Shown here piece after piece: positions 8,677 to 16,619 of a DNA stretch of 64,000 nucleotides (its first letter is position 1; each line of letters opens with the position of its first letter). This stretch comes from Candidatus Puniceispirillum sp. GTDB taxonomy: Bacteria; Pseudomonadota; Alphaproteobacteria; Puniceispirillales; Puniceispirillaceae. Under the pieces are notes generated by a model. The model had not been told where the DNA came from. It ran no database searches and saw only the letters and a list, made by a program, of their open reading frames with translations. The stretch covers positions 186,001 to 250,000 of the forward strand of contig JAOEUK010000001.1 of assembly GCA_028382965.1 (NCBI GenBank), read 5' to 3'. The translations under genes and the position numbers were made by a program.

Positions 8677-10136
8677 TTATCAGCACCAAGTTTATCACAA
8701 AGTTCTGGTAGCTGAATTATAAGTTGCTCAGGAGTTTCAAGGGAACGGAGGTCCAACAGCAAAGAACCGTTTCGAAGGTTGCCGATTACTGGCATCGTAA
8801 GACAGCGAAAGTGAGCTGCGAAGCCAGCTAATAATTTAGTTGCACGACCTTCTCCAAGACTTCCATTAATAATTGGTTTTATAGCTAGGCCAGCGCTACG
8901 AAGAGTATTAGTAGGCAAGGCACCACTGCCAATTTGGCTTTTACAATCGATTATTTTTACTGATGCAATACCTTTTAATGATTCAGCAACTAGCGGTTGA
9001 ATTTGTTCTGCAATTTTAAATATATCCTCATAAGATCTCGTAAGAAGGCGCAAGGCTGGCAGACGGGCAGCCAGGCGATCTGGATCGAAATAGAGTTTTA
9101 ATACAGCGCTTAGTGCTGCAATTGTAAGTTTATCAGATCTTACAGCTCTTTTTATCGGGTTAGCATTGATTTTTTCGATGAGGTCAGCACGCCCAGCAAT
9201 TATTCCAGCCTGTGGACCTCCCAATAATTTGTCACTACTAAATGTAACGATGTCGACACCACATAGAAGGGTGTCAAAAACCGTTGTTTCTTTTGGCAGG
9301 CCGTAAGGAGACAGATCAATTAACGCACCGCTTCCCAAATCTACAACCAGTGGCAGCCCATTATCATGAGCTGTTTTTGAAAGACAGGTTTCATTTACAC
9401 TGGCCGTAAAACCTTGCATTTCGAAGTTACTTGTATGCACCTTCATAATTAGTGCTGTGTTTTCATTGATTGCCGATTCATAGTCTCTCTGATGGGTGCG
9501 ATTTGTTGTCCCAACTTCACATAGTTTTACACCAGCTCGTTCCATGATGTCAGGAATACGGAAGGTGCCGCCAATCTCAACCAATTCACCACGGGATAAA
9601 ATGCCCTCGCGATTGTGTGCGAGTGTATTGAGAACAAGTAATACCGCAGCTGCATTGTTGTTGACCACGCAAGCCGCCTCTGCACCAGTAAGTTGACAAA
9701 TAAGATCGCTCACGTGGCAATCACGGTATCCACGGCAACCTTGGGATAGATTGTATTCAAGGTTGGAAGCGCCACTTGCCACTTGTCTGATAGCTTCAAT
9801 AGCTTCTGATGGTAATGGCGCTCGACCCAAATTTGTATGCAGAACTGTACCAGTCAAATTAAGAACGGGTTTCAAACTCGGTGCGGCAAGCTCACTTAGA
9901 CGTTTTGCAGCGCGCTCTGCAATTTTAAAACTTCTAAAATCAACAACAGTTTCTTCGCCACTTAGAACTCTATTTCGAAAATCAGCAATAATCTCGCGAA
10001 CGATGAAAGTTGTGGCCTTGCGGCCGTGTGCAACAACAACGTCTTGCATTTCTGTTGACCGCAGAATGCGGTCAACAGAGGGTATTACTGGCACAGACTT
10101 TTCTTGAGCTTTATCACATGCGCTTTCACTAGGCAT
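8673..10136 (-). CDS. selA: L-seryl-tRNA(Sec) selenium transferase SelA
   Basis: A PLP enzyme that converts Ser-tRNA-Sec to Sec-tRNA-Sec using selenophosphate. It shows the family N-terminus (IPSVDRIL), NLTGTVLHTNLGRAPL, VVDLGSG, and the PLP lysine K303 in TFSSDKLLGGPQAG. The length of 487 residues is typical. AGGTGA sits 6 bases before the ATG. The start codon is only 18 bases beyond the 3' end of the tRNA-Sec gene, so tRNA, selA and selB probably share a transcript. selD, which makes selenophosphate, is not in the window. Confidence 0.97.
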   Translation of the reverse strand: MPSESACDKAQEKSVPVIPSVDRILRSTEMQDVVVAHGRKATTFIVREIIADFRNRVLSGEETVVDFRSFKIAERAAKRLSELAAPSLKPVLNLTGTVLHTNLGRAPLPSEAIEAIRQVASGASNLEYNLSQGCRGYRDCHVSDLICQLTGAEAACVVNNNAAAVLLVLNTLAHNREGILSRGELVEIGGTFRIPDIMERAGVKLCEVGTTNRTHQRDYESAINENTALIMKVHTSNFEMQGFTASVNETCLSKTAHDNGLPLVVDLGSGALIDLSPYGLPKETTVFDTLLCGVDIVTFSSDKLLGGPQAGIIAGRADLIEKINANPIKRAVRSDKLTIAALSAVLKLYFDPDRLAARLPALRLLTRSYEDIFKIAEQIQPLVAESLKGIASVKIIDCKSQIGSGALPTNTLRSAGLAIKPIINGSLGEGRATKLLAGFAAHFRCLTMPVIGNLRNGSLLLDLRSLETPEQLIIQLPELCDKLGADK

Positions 10137-10154
10137 TTCAGATCACCTAAAAAG

Positions 10155-10249
10155 TGGCGAAAGGGTTAGGAGTCGAACCCAAAGGGAAGCTACTGCTTCC
10201 CTCCACCAGTTTTGAAGACTGGGCGCCCCACCGGAGACGTTACCCTTCC
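10155..10249 (-). tRNA. selC: tRNA-Sec (anticodon UCA)
   Basis: The 95-base transcript, CCA included, folds with an 8-bp acceptor stem (GGAAGGGT with ACCCTTTC). The anticodon arm is CCAGT-CTTCAAA-ACTGG, with UCA that reads UGA. It has a long variable arm (AGGGAAGC-AGTA-GCTTCCCT) and a 5-bp T arm around TTCGACT. The 8+5 geometry and long extra arm are diagnostic of bacterial tRNA-Sec. It lies immediately upstream of selA on the same strand. Confidence 0.97.
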
Positions 10250-10529
10250 TGTGACAGACAATAAACCTTAGCTTTTTTAAGCAAGAGCCATATGATTCAA
10301 TTTTTATGTCGATTGAAAAAGCCATCAGTATTAATGCCATGGTTTCAATTTATATTCAGAAAATTATCTTCGTTATGTTAGTTTAATTATGACGCTTTGT
10401 CTAAAAATAATATCAAAAATCTAATGAAAAGATTTGTGCTCTCACTGAGAGCTAGGTGCACTTCACGGAGACTGTTTTGATTAAAAAATTAAAGCACATT
10501 TTCAATGCATAAAAGCATGATTCGTTTGA
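10250..10529 (-). other. Spacer between selenoprotein gene and tRNA-Sec
   Basis: This holds no gene. A perfect 6-bp hairpin (GCTCTC-ACT-GAGAGC, 10438-10452) is followed on the minus strand by a partly T-rich stretch. It could be a weak terminator for the selenoprotein gene. Any promoter for the tRNA-selA-selB unit should also lie here, but none is convincing. Confidence 0.35.
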
Positions 10530-11753
10530 TTACTTTAGCCTGAATCTTTGATTTCGGGGTACAAAAGATGAGCGCGACATGTACTGTAAAAGTGGGTCCT
10601 CAGAAATTTCAAATACACTATTCAAATCCAGAAAAATTGCCCCAGCCGTGGTTTCACCCCAAAACCAATTTTGAATTTCAACACTCGTTGAGTAGCCAGG
10701 TTGTGCGGTTGCGGCCTCCATATACCAGGCTTTGATATCTTCAGATGCAATTTTTAAAAAGTTTCCCAAACTTATCTCTGGTTGTGGGTTTTCCACTTCT
10801 CCATCTAAAAACTTTATAAAAAATGTCGCAATTTGTTTCGCAGAGAGCCGGCTTGCTCCAACAGATGATCCTCCCCTTTTTCGCACAGAGAAGTCATACC
10901 ATGGCGATAGACTTTCTATTTCCGCTAAAAGTGCCACCTCGCGCTCTGATCTATCGCTTGGTGGGGGAGGAAAATTTACTGGGCAAGCCCATCCTTCGAC
11001 GTTTTCATTACTTCTATCTTCACCAATTGGAGCTTCCTCGTCAAAATCTTCAATCAATACGGGACCAGAATTAGACTCTAACAATAGCAAGCTTTTGCGC
11101 AAAACCTCTCTTTGAAAATCAGGTTGGTTAGGCGCGCCTAAAGGCCGACCTAGTTCAAATGGCACCCAAAGAAAACGAGGTGGACGCAAACCTTCTGTAT
11201 GCTCTCGGACAAGGCTAATCCCTGTGGTTGCGATGCCTTCGTCTTCGATATAATGTCCTAACGCGCCCACGGCGGTTGTGCAATTAGGTCATATAGGGAT
11301 AAGCATCACTGCATCAACATTATCTTTTTTCAAAAGGCCAGCCACCTCACGTGCTGTTTTTTCAAAGTCAGAGGGCTTGGACCCACCACCCATAAATCCA
11401 TAATGAAAATCTGCAACGGAGCCAATTTCGTTTGCATCGGCGAGCTCTTGCAATCGATCAATTGGGAAGGCAACGTTTAGGTCTTGTTGGAACCCAGTGC
11501 GATCAAAGTTTACAGATGTGTGGCTCATGACCATATCACTTGATTTTGTGTCACCTGGAATAATACGAAAGGCGGTATCGGCAAAGCCAAAAGTTTTCTC
11601 ACCAGCCACATGAATGCCCGCAGTTGTAATCATTGCGACACGACGTTCTTTTAAGGGTAAGCCAGTTACCCAAGGAGAACTGTCAAAAGGCTGACACTTT
11701 TTAGATAACAGGTGTTTAGCATCATCGGGCGGTAAATCAGATATTCGAACCAT
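10530..11753 (-). CDS. GrdB-like selenoprotein (glycine/sarcosine/betaine reductase selenoprotein B family), Sec at UGA codon 155
   Basis: The frame runs from ATG at 11753 through an in-frame TGA (11289-11291) to a final stop at 10530. This gives 407 residues with selenocysteine at position 155. Both sides belong to one protein: the upstream part (VRISDLPP, VMSHTSVNFDRTGFQQD, DFHYGFMG) and the downstream part (GALGHYIEDEGIATTGIS, PPRFLWVPFELGRPLGAPN) match the GrdB-like family end to end. The junction LIPI-U-PNC-TTAVGAL places Sec in a UxxC redox motif. A SECIS-like hairpin follows the UGA, and tRNA-Sec, selA and selB lie next door. Classical GrdB works with GrdA, C, D and E in anaerobes; none of these is here, so the reaction in this organism is unknown. 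An ordinary gene caller will split it at 11289 and restart at a GTG. Confidence 0.93.
11257..11288 (-). promoter_or_regulatory. SECIS-like hairpin directly after the recoded UGA
   Basis: Downstream of the UGA the mRNA can pair CCTAA with TTAGG as a 5-bp base and CGCC with GGCG as a 4-bp upper stem. The apical loop is GUG, 18 bases after the UGA, and there is an asymmetric internal loop. Bacterial SECIS elements sit within the reading frame at about this distance and carry G/U in the loop for SelB. The exact pairing is my hand fold. Confidence 0.65.
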
Positions 11754-11813
11754 GACTGTATTACCTTTATGTCTTGTTAAATGAAAACATTTGAAAATAA
11801 AATTGTATTTCAG

Positions 11814-12833
11814 CTATCCAAGATAGCTGATTTTACCCTTTTCTCGAAGCCACATTCTTACAAGACATCGCCGCAGTGATGGCTCGCCGGGATGGTCTAC
11901 ATAGGACGTTCGTCTGTGTCCAATTGAAGCATTGTTTATCCATTGAATCTGTCCTGATTTAAAATTTAAATCCACACGCATTTCAGGGTCTGTTAATATC
12001 TCATCAATAGCAGAAAGCATGTCTTCAGTTTCCTGATCTATTGATTGTTTGGCTATTTTATAACCCTGCCTGTTGAGGCGCTCACTGTAGCGCATAGTTA
12101 TATTACCATCAAAAGCAAAAGGTGGCCTCGATAAGATTTGTGGGTCATCAGCTGAATGTTCACGCTGCCTATCAAAAAGAATTGGTTTAAATCCTCTGGC
12201 ACAAAGATCTGGCCTGCTTTCAAGCAATTTGTTATAAACAGAATACCAATTAGTTAACTGGCTTTCCCCACCCTCCAGAGCAGGCCTGACACACATTAAG
12301 CCAACATAATCTGGAGGTGCAATATTTGAGCTGCAATCGGTATGAAAACTGAGATCAGCATTAGTGTGGGAGCCTCTTACACCAATTATATTTTTACCCT
12401 TACCCTCAGTTAGATCCATCACTTCATATAACATTTTTCCATCTTTGAAGTTTTGGGCGACTGGTCTACCAAGAAGGCTGCCTAACAACCAGTGCATAGT
12501 GGTCGCGACCTCCAAGGGCACAGAATCAATAGGTAATTTCTCCATTATGGCAAATCCAACGCCATTATCTAAAACTTCCTTAATTGTTTTCATAAAAACT
12601 TTACAGTTTTCTAGCTCATACATTTCTGGCCGAGTTATAAGGGCTGGCAAACAATTTTTCTGAAGTTCATCGCTTAACTTTTCCAATTCCATTAAACATT
12701 TATCAGGAAATTGAAAGAAATAATCTTCTTTGGATATAGTTGATTTGCGCCAGGCTTTTGGAAACTCAAAGGGGGCAGCTGGTATTTGCTCTGGTGGCAA
12801 TAAATTAGTTTCGATTTCTAAAACAGGTTCCAT
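11814..12833 (-). CDS. TauD/TfdA-like dioxygenase upstream of the selenoprotein gene
   Basis: A 339-residue Fe(II)/2-oxoglutarate-dependent oxygenase. Iron ligands are H164-T-D166 in FHTDCSSN and H306 in ASIGHRRTSY, and the conserved C-terminal arginines lie in PSLRRCLVRMWLR. The ATG at 12833 is chosen because GAGGAG precedes it; an ATG nine codons earlier lacks a site. It lies 60 bases upstream of the selenoprotein gene on the same strand, so the two may form an operon, and it is divergent from a LysR gene. It shares architecture and several motifs (QNxxGK/KGxxxG, HTD, RPDL) with the dioxygenase at 14652-15722, so they look like paralogues. Substrate unknown. Confidence 0.85.
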   Translation of the reverse strand: MEPVLEIETNLLPPEQIPAAPFEFPKAWRKSTISKEDYFFQFPDKCLMELEKLSDELQKNCLPALITRPEMYELENCKVFMKTIKEVLDNGVGFAIMEKLPIDSVPLEVATTMHWLLGSLLGRPVAQNFKDGKMLYEVMDLTEGKGKNIIGVRGSHTNADLSFHTDCSSNIAPPDYVGLMCVRPALEGGESQLTNWYSVYNKLLESRPDLCARGFKPILFDRQREHSADDPQILSRPPFAFDGNITMRYSERLNRQGYKIAKQSIDQETEDMLSAIDEILTDPEMRVDLNFKSGQIQWINNASIGHRRTSYVDHPGEPSLRRCLVRMWLREKGKISYLG

Positions 12834-12951
12834 TAAAATACTCCTCGCAAGCATCAACAATAATCTAGTCTCTCAATTTATGTCACATTTAATCAATGAA
12901 ATATAATGCTAAATAATATACTATATATGTTTAAACTGCATAGGAAAAGAA

Positions 12952-13839
12952 ATGAAACAACTTCCTTTTCGTTGGATAGAAACATTTCGTGTAATTGCCA
13001 GCACAGGCAGCATGACGGATGCTGCCAAGATCCTTGGACTAGATCAGTCAGCAATGAGCCGCCATATTTCATCACTCGAAGGGTATATAGGTATTGAGCT
13101 GTTTGATCGAAATAAGCGTCGCCTAAGGTTAACGGCAGCAGGTAAACTAATGATACCAGAAGCCGATTCGGCAGCTGCAGCTATAAATAGGTTTGTTCGC
13201 AAAGCTGCTGAGATAAACCAGCTATCTGAGGGACACTTACAGATAATAACCTCTGCGACACTTGCGCGCGGACTTATGCCAAACGCCTTGTATGCATTTA
13301 AGTCACAAGCAAGCGGCGTAACGGTAAATATTGAAGTATTAAGCCGCGTTGAACTTGAAAAGAGAATAGAAGGCCAACAATTTGATTTATGCGCCGTTGC
13401 TTTGCCTTTTACCTATCCAGCTGAACATCAAGTTTATATTGGAAAATTTTCTGGAGTTTGTATTATTAATAAAAGTCACAAACTTGCGAAAAAGATAAAA
13501 ATAAAATTGACAGACCTTCAAGGTGAAACATTTGTTGGTTTACCAAGAGGCACAATAGGCAGAATGAGAATAGACCAATTATTCAGCGATGTTGGTATAG
13601 ACTACAAACCACAATTTGAAACCACAGCTGTTGGTTTGAACGAGTTTGTTGAAAAGGGTATCGGTATAGCCATTGCCGATCCTTTTACAGTTAGATCAGA
13701 CAGCACTGGTAATGTGCTTGTTAGGCAGCTAGAGCCAACAATTCAATATGAATTTTCTTTCTTATTTCCAACTAACCGCCCAAGAACAAGCCTAGCTTCA
13801 TTGTTTGTGACTGAGGCTACAAAAAAGCAAGCGAGCTAA
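12952..13839 (+). CDS. LysR-family transcriptional regulator
   Basis: A 295-residue regulator with the N-terminal winged helix-turn-helix (RWIETFRVIASTGSMTDAAK, SAMSRHISSLEGYIGIELFDR) and a periplasmic-binding-like effector domain from about residue 90. AGGAAAAG precedes the ATG. It is transcribed divergently from the TauD-like/selenoprotein genes across 118 AT-rich bases. In the LysR family this layout usually means that it regulates the divergent genes, probably with an effector related to their substrate. That link is inference. Confidence 0.93.
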   Translation: MKQLPFRWIETFRVIASTGSMTDAAKILGLDQSAMSRHISSLEGYIGIELFDRNKRRLRLTAAGKLMIPEADSAAAAINRFVRKAAEINQLSEGHLQIITSATLARGLMPNALYAFKSQASGVTVNIEVLSRVELEKRIEGQQFDLCAVALPFTYPAEHQVYIGKFSGVCIINKSHKLAKKIKIKLTDLQGETFVGLPRGTIGRMRIDQLFSDVGIDYKPQFETTAVGLNEFVEKGIGIAIADPFTVRSDSTGNVLVRQLEPTIQYEFSFLFPTNRPRTSLASLFVTEATKKQAS

Positions 13840-14201
13840 TTCAATTAGTTTACCCATGTACTAAGCTGTCCTGCATAATACCCAACTGACATCTGACATA
13901 TACATCAACCCTGTTAACCGTGACACACCAATAAGCAACCTATTGAAATTACAAGCGGTGAGATGTTCATTGGTGCTGTGGTAAAGAAACACCCCCCCCT
14001 TACCTGCTCCAATCCTCCTATCAAAAGACATTCACCTCATTGATTCGTAAACGATGTGTGGTCACATTTTTATTTATGATACTTTTATCACTAGTTAGTA
14101 TTGATAGCGCTATCAGTGAAGAATTTTATTTGGAGAAAACTTTGAATACAAAAACTAGTTTTTACGATTGACATTATTCAAAATACAAAGAGCCTAGCTT
14201 A
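13840..14201. other. Gene-free stretch with a palindrome
   Basis: No coding pattern is supported. It includes a C7 run near 13992 and the perfect palindrome at 14102-14115. The rest shows nothing I can name. Confidence 0.4.
14102..14115. promoter_or_regulatory. Perfect 14-bp palindrome, LacI/GalR-operator-like
   Basis: TGATAGCGCTATCA is fully symmetric with a central CG, the form seen in many LacI-family operators. It lies 87 bases before a broken small ORF. No LacI-type regulator is in the window, so it may be an orphan site or chance. Confidence 0.35.
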
Positions 14202-14574
14202 ATGGATGTTAAATCAAACCCTCTTTCATTTTCAATTGGCATGAGGGATGAGACAAGCATTCGTGGAGAAAATCAACTAACAGTTTCAATTTTTTTCTAT
14301 AACCTTGAAGCTTCTTTTGGTTGGAAAAAATACACGGAGTTTGGGGCCCATAACCACAATTATTATAAATTTCTTGTAGAAGGCTATCTGCCTATTTTTT
14401 GAACCTTTTACCGAGGACTTGGTTACAGATATCTTTTTGATAACTTTGGACCAGGCAGCAAGTCAACATCGGCTGAAACTTACTGCACCTGTTAGCCTCA
14501 GCGGTGGGGCAGTAAGAAGAAACCTATTCCTTTTATTTATTGAGAGCCACGATGCTAGCTCTGTTAAATATTAG
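14202..14574 (+). pseudogene. Small ORF apparently broken by a one-base insertion in a T run
   Basis: The open frame from ATG at 14202 encodes 66 residues and ends at TGA 14400-14402, right after a run of six T (14395-14400). Removing one T joins it to a second open frame (FEPFTEDLVTDIFLITLDQ and onward) that ends at TAG 14572-14574, giving 123 residues. The joined protein, with a LVEGYLPIFE-like helix and a late KLTAPVSLSGGAV strand, faintly recalls the dihydroneopterin aldolase (FolB) fold. I cannot identify it with any confidence. It could equally be two unrelated open stretches. Confidence 0.35.
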
Positions 14575-14651
14575 AGCTCACCAAGCGGAACACCTAGCTT
14601 AAACAAGCATTTATTATGGATTGGCAGACGCGGACCTTTATAATTTGTTAT

Positions 14652-15722
14652 TTATGGTGTGAGAGGTGCTGTTAACTTTTGTCCAACAACCCGAACCCCC
14701 CCTCGTTCAGGACTGCCAATTTCAACTGAACCGTATCTTTCGGCAAAGATAGGTGGCAATGGTCGTCCATTTGGTGAGGCAACCCAAAGCCTTAACAAAT
14801 GTCGTTTTCGCTCCTCTTCCTGCCAATCTTTGAAGTCTGTGCGGTCATGTAGTATTTGATGATTATGTAAAATTTGAATGTCACCAGGTTTAAATTCCAT
14901 GTATAAATTTATAGAGGAGTTGTTTGCCAGTTGATCTAGCATATTTAGAGCTTGTGTTTGTATATCTGTCAGCGCAGGCACCTTTGAGAACCGACGCGCG
15001 GACTCAATATATCGTCGAGTATAAAGCGTGGATAACCTGCCTTTAAACCAATTAAATATTGGCATGCGGTAGTAACCAAGCTGTCCTGGTGGAATCTCGC
15101 CGCGACGATCAGTTTCAATTGGTTCAAATAAAGCGTCTGCTAGATCAGGCCGTTTTTTGAACATTTCATTAAAAATAGTTACCGAAGAAACGATGCTGGA
15201 TAGGCCGCCTGACTTTGCTGTCTTCAAGCACAAAAGAAAAACTAGATCGCAACTATCGGTGTGATACGTTTGCCTAACATTGGTTTGATAAACTCTTACC
15301 TTTGGATCTCTATGATCAAGCCCAACATCTTTGATGTGCCCAATAATATGACCCTTAGCGTTTTGTGGAAGTGCGTGGCCGAAATGAACGCCAATTCCAG
15401 TGTAGATGATTGCACTCTCTTCAATAGAGTATTTATCTACTTCTAGACCTCTTAGTAATGTAAAACCTCGCCCTTCCAGAAGCTCTTTCTGAATTATTTC
15501 AAATTTTTTGCGTAAAGTTGGAAGAATAAAATCTGCCTTTTTAATTTCAGTTATTTTTATTTTTCTTTCTTTGATGCTCTGCATCGCAGCACTGAGCTCT
15601 AATTTTTCGTGTCTAGAAAATTCTTTGACCCAATTGGTTGAAGAGCGCATGTCGCTACCATACCATGCTGAATCACCCTCAATCAGTTTTTTTGGCATAA
15701 CCAGATTTTCAGTTATTGGCAT
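14652..15722 (-). CDS. TauD/TfdA-like dioxygenase
   Basis: A 356-residue Fe(II)/2-oxoglutarate oxygenase with ligands H154-T-D156 (QTYHTDSCDL) and H292 (HNHQILHDRTDF), and the C-terminal RKRHLLRLWV carrying basic residues for 2-oxoglutarate. AAGGAGA is 7 bases before the ATG. It is a likely paralogue of the dioxygenase at 11814-12833: both have an N-terminal extension of about 90 residues before the catalytic core. It stands alone between gene-poor stretches. Substrate unknown. Confidence 0.87.
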   Translation of the reverse strand: MPITENLVMPKKLIEGDSAWYGSDMRSSTNWVKEFSRHEKLELSAAMQSIKERKIKITEIKKADFILPTLRKKFEIIQKELLEGRGFTLLRGLEVDKYSIEESAIIYTGIGVHFGHALPQNAKGHIIGHIKDVGLDHRDPKVRVYQTNVRQTYHTDSCDLVFLLCLKTAKSGGLSSIVSSVTIFNEMFKKRPDLADALFEPIETDRRGEIPPGQLGYYRMPIFNWFKGRLSTLYTRRYIESARRFSKVPALTDIQTQALNMLDQLANNSSINLYMEFKPGDIQILHNHQILHDRTDFKDWQEEERKRHLLRLWVASPNGRPLPPIFAERYGSVEIGSPERGGVRVVGQKLTAPLTP

Positions 15723-16093
15723 AACCTGTCTCCTTTTTATTTGCCACTAAATCCATTATGTTCCTCCTAACTTGTCAAACAATCAAGTGTACGCTCAATC
15801 CTAGACCTGAGGCCTATGCGCCCCTCAATGACACAAATGAAAAATAAACCATAAACCTATGCCATTTGTCCTGACGTAAGGCCTTCCATTTCTTGCGCCA
15901 TTTTTGTCGTAGCCCTATAATAAAACATTACAAATATTGTCGCTCGTATTAGGCATCGGCTTTGCCTAAACCTATAAATTGTTTGCAGGTGGTGAGTGAT
16001 GTTTAAAGTGATGTGCCGGTCGGACTCCCGCCTTTATGTAGAGGCTCTTTACCTTGTCATCTAACAGCTAAATCCAGTGCCTTGAGAGAAAAC
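15723..16093. other. Gene-free stretch with one hairpin
   Basis: No gene is visible. A 7-bp inverted repeat with a 7-base loop (TTAGGCA and TGCCTAA, 15949-15969) lacks a following T tract on either strand, so it is not a normal terminator. Its role is unknown. Confidence 0.35.
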
Positions 16094-16619
16094 ATGATTT
16101 ATCTACACAAAATACTTCCGTTGTTGACTGCGCCGCTTTTCACTGTGTTTTTTTATTAGCGCTTGGGATAATCCGGAAGAAAGCGACATATTCAATTTTT
16201 AGTGCGCTGATTTTATTTATTTTTTCAAGTCCCATTTTTTCATCCGGGGCAATAAAACAGGCGTAGAAGCCATTTGTACCGGCCGATGTTAGTTCATTGC
16301 AAAAAAACGCGGCATAAAACTGGATAAAATCATCGAAACTGGCCTTTTGCAAAACACGGAACAGGAGGTAAGGGCAATAAGAAAACTGGTATCAAATGAC
16401 TCAAAACTAATTTTAGTTACATCTGCGTTACACATGACAAGGGTCAAGATGTTGTTTCGAGAAGCTGGCTTCGATGTTTCTGCTTATCCCACTAAATTTT
16501 TTAAAGGAGAAAAGATCTCACCAATGACCTTTATACCCTCAGCCAAGGCATTTTTTTCAGTTCGCAAGTTTACAGGGAGTTTCAGGGACGTGCATTTTAT
16601 AAAATTAAACACACTATAA
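16094..16619 (+). pseudogene. Remnant of an ElyC/YdcF-type DUF218 membrane protein gene
   Basis: Three reading frames together recall a DUF218 protein. ATG 16094 starts MIYLHKILPLLTAPLFTVF, then the frame breaks in a T7 run (16148-16154). One extra T leads into a second hydrophobic segment (LLALGIIRKK, then SALILFIFSSPIFSSG). A TAG at 16264-16266 interrupts that frame. The last part (16347-16619) carries the C-terminal half, with TEQEVRAI and LVTSALHMTRVKMLFREAGF. The catalytic middle with its VLGG motif is missing. An intact homologue lies at 38732-39523, so loss here may be tolerated. Confidence 0.6.

Noticed and set aside
10143-10340. A 65-codon minus-strand open frame
   Set aside because: It runs through the tRNA-Sec gene and has no protein features.
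10530-11270. A separate 246-residue gene with a GTG start
   Set aside because: It is the downstream part of the selenoprotein; it lies in the same frame six codons after the UGA and continues the family alignment.
15949-15969. Rho-independent terminator
   Set aside because: The inverted repeat is sound but no T tract follows on either strand.
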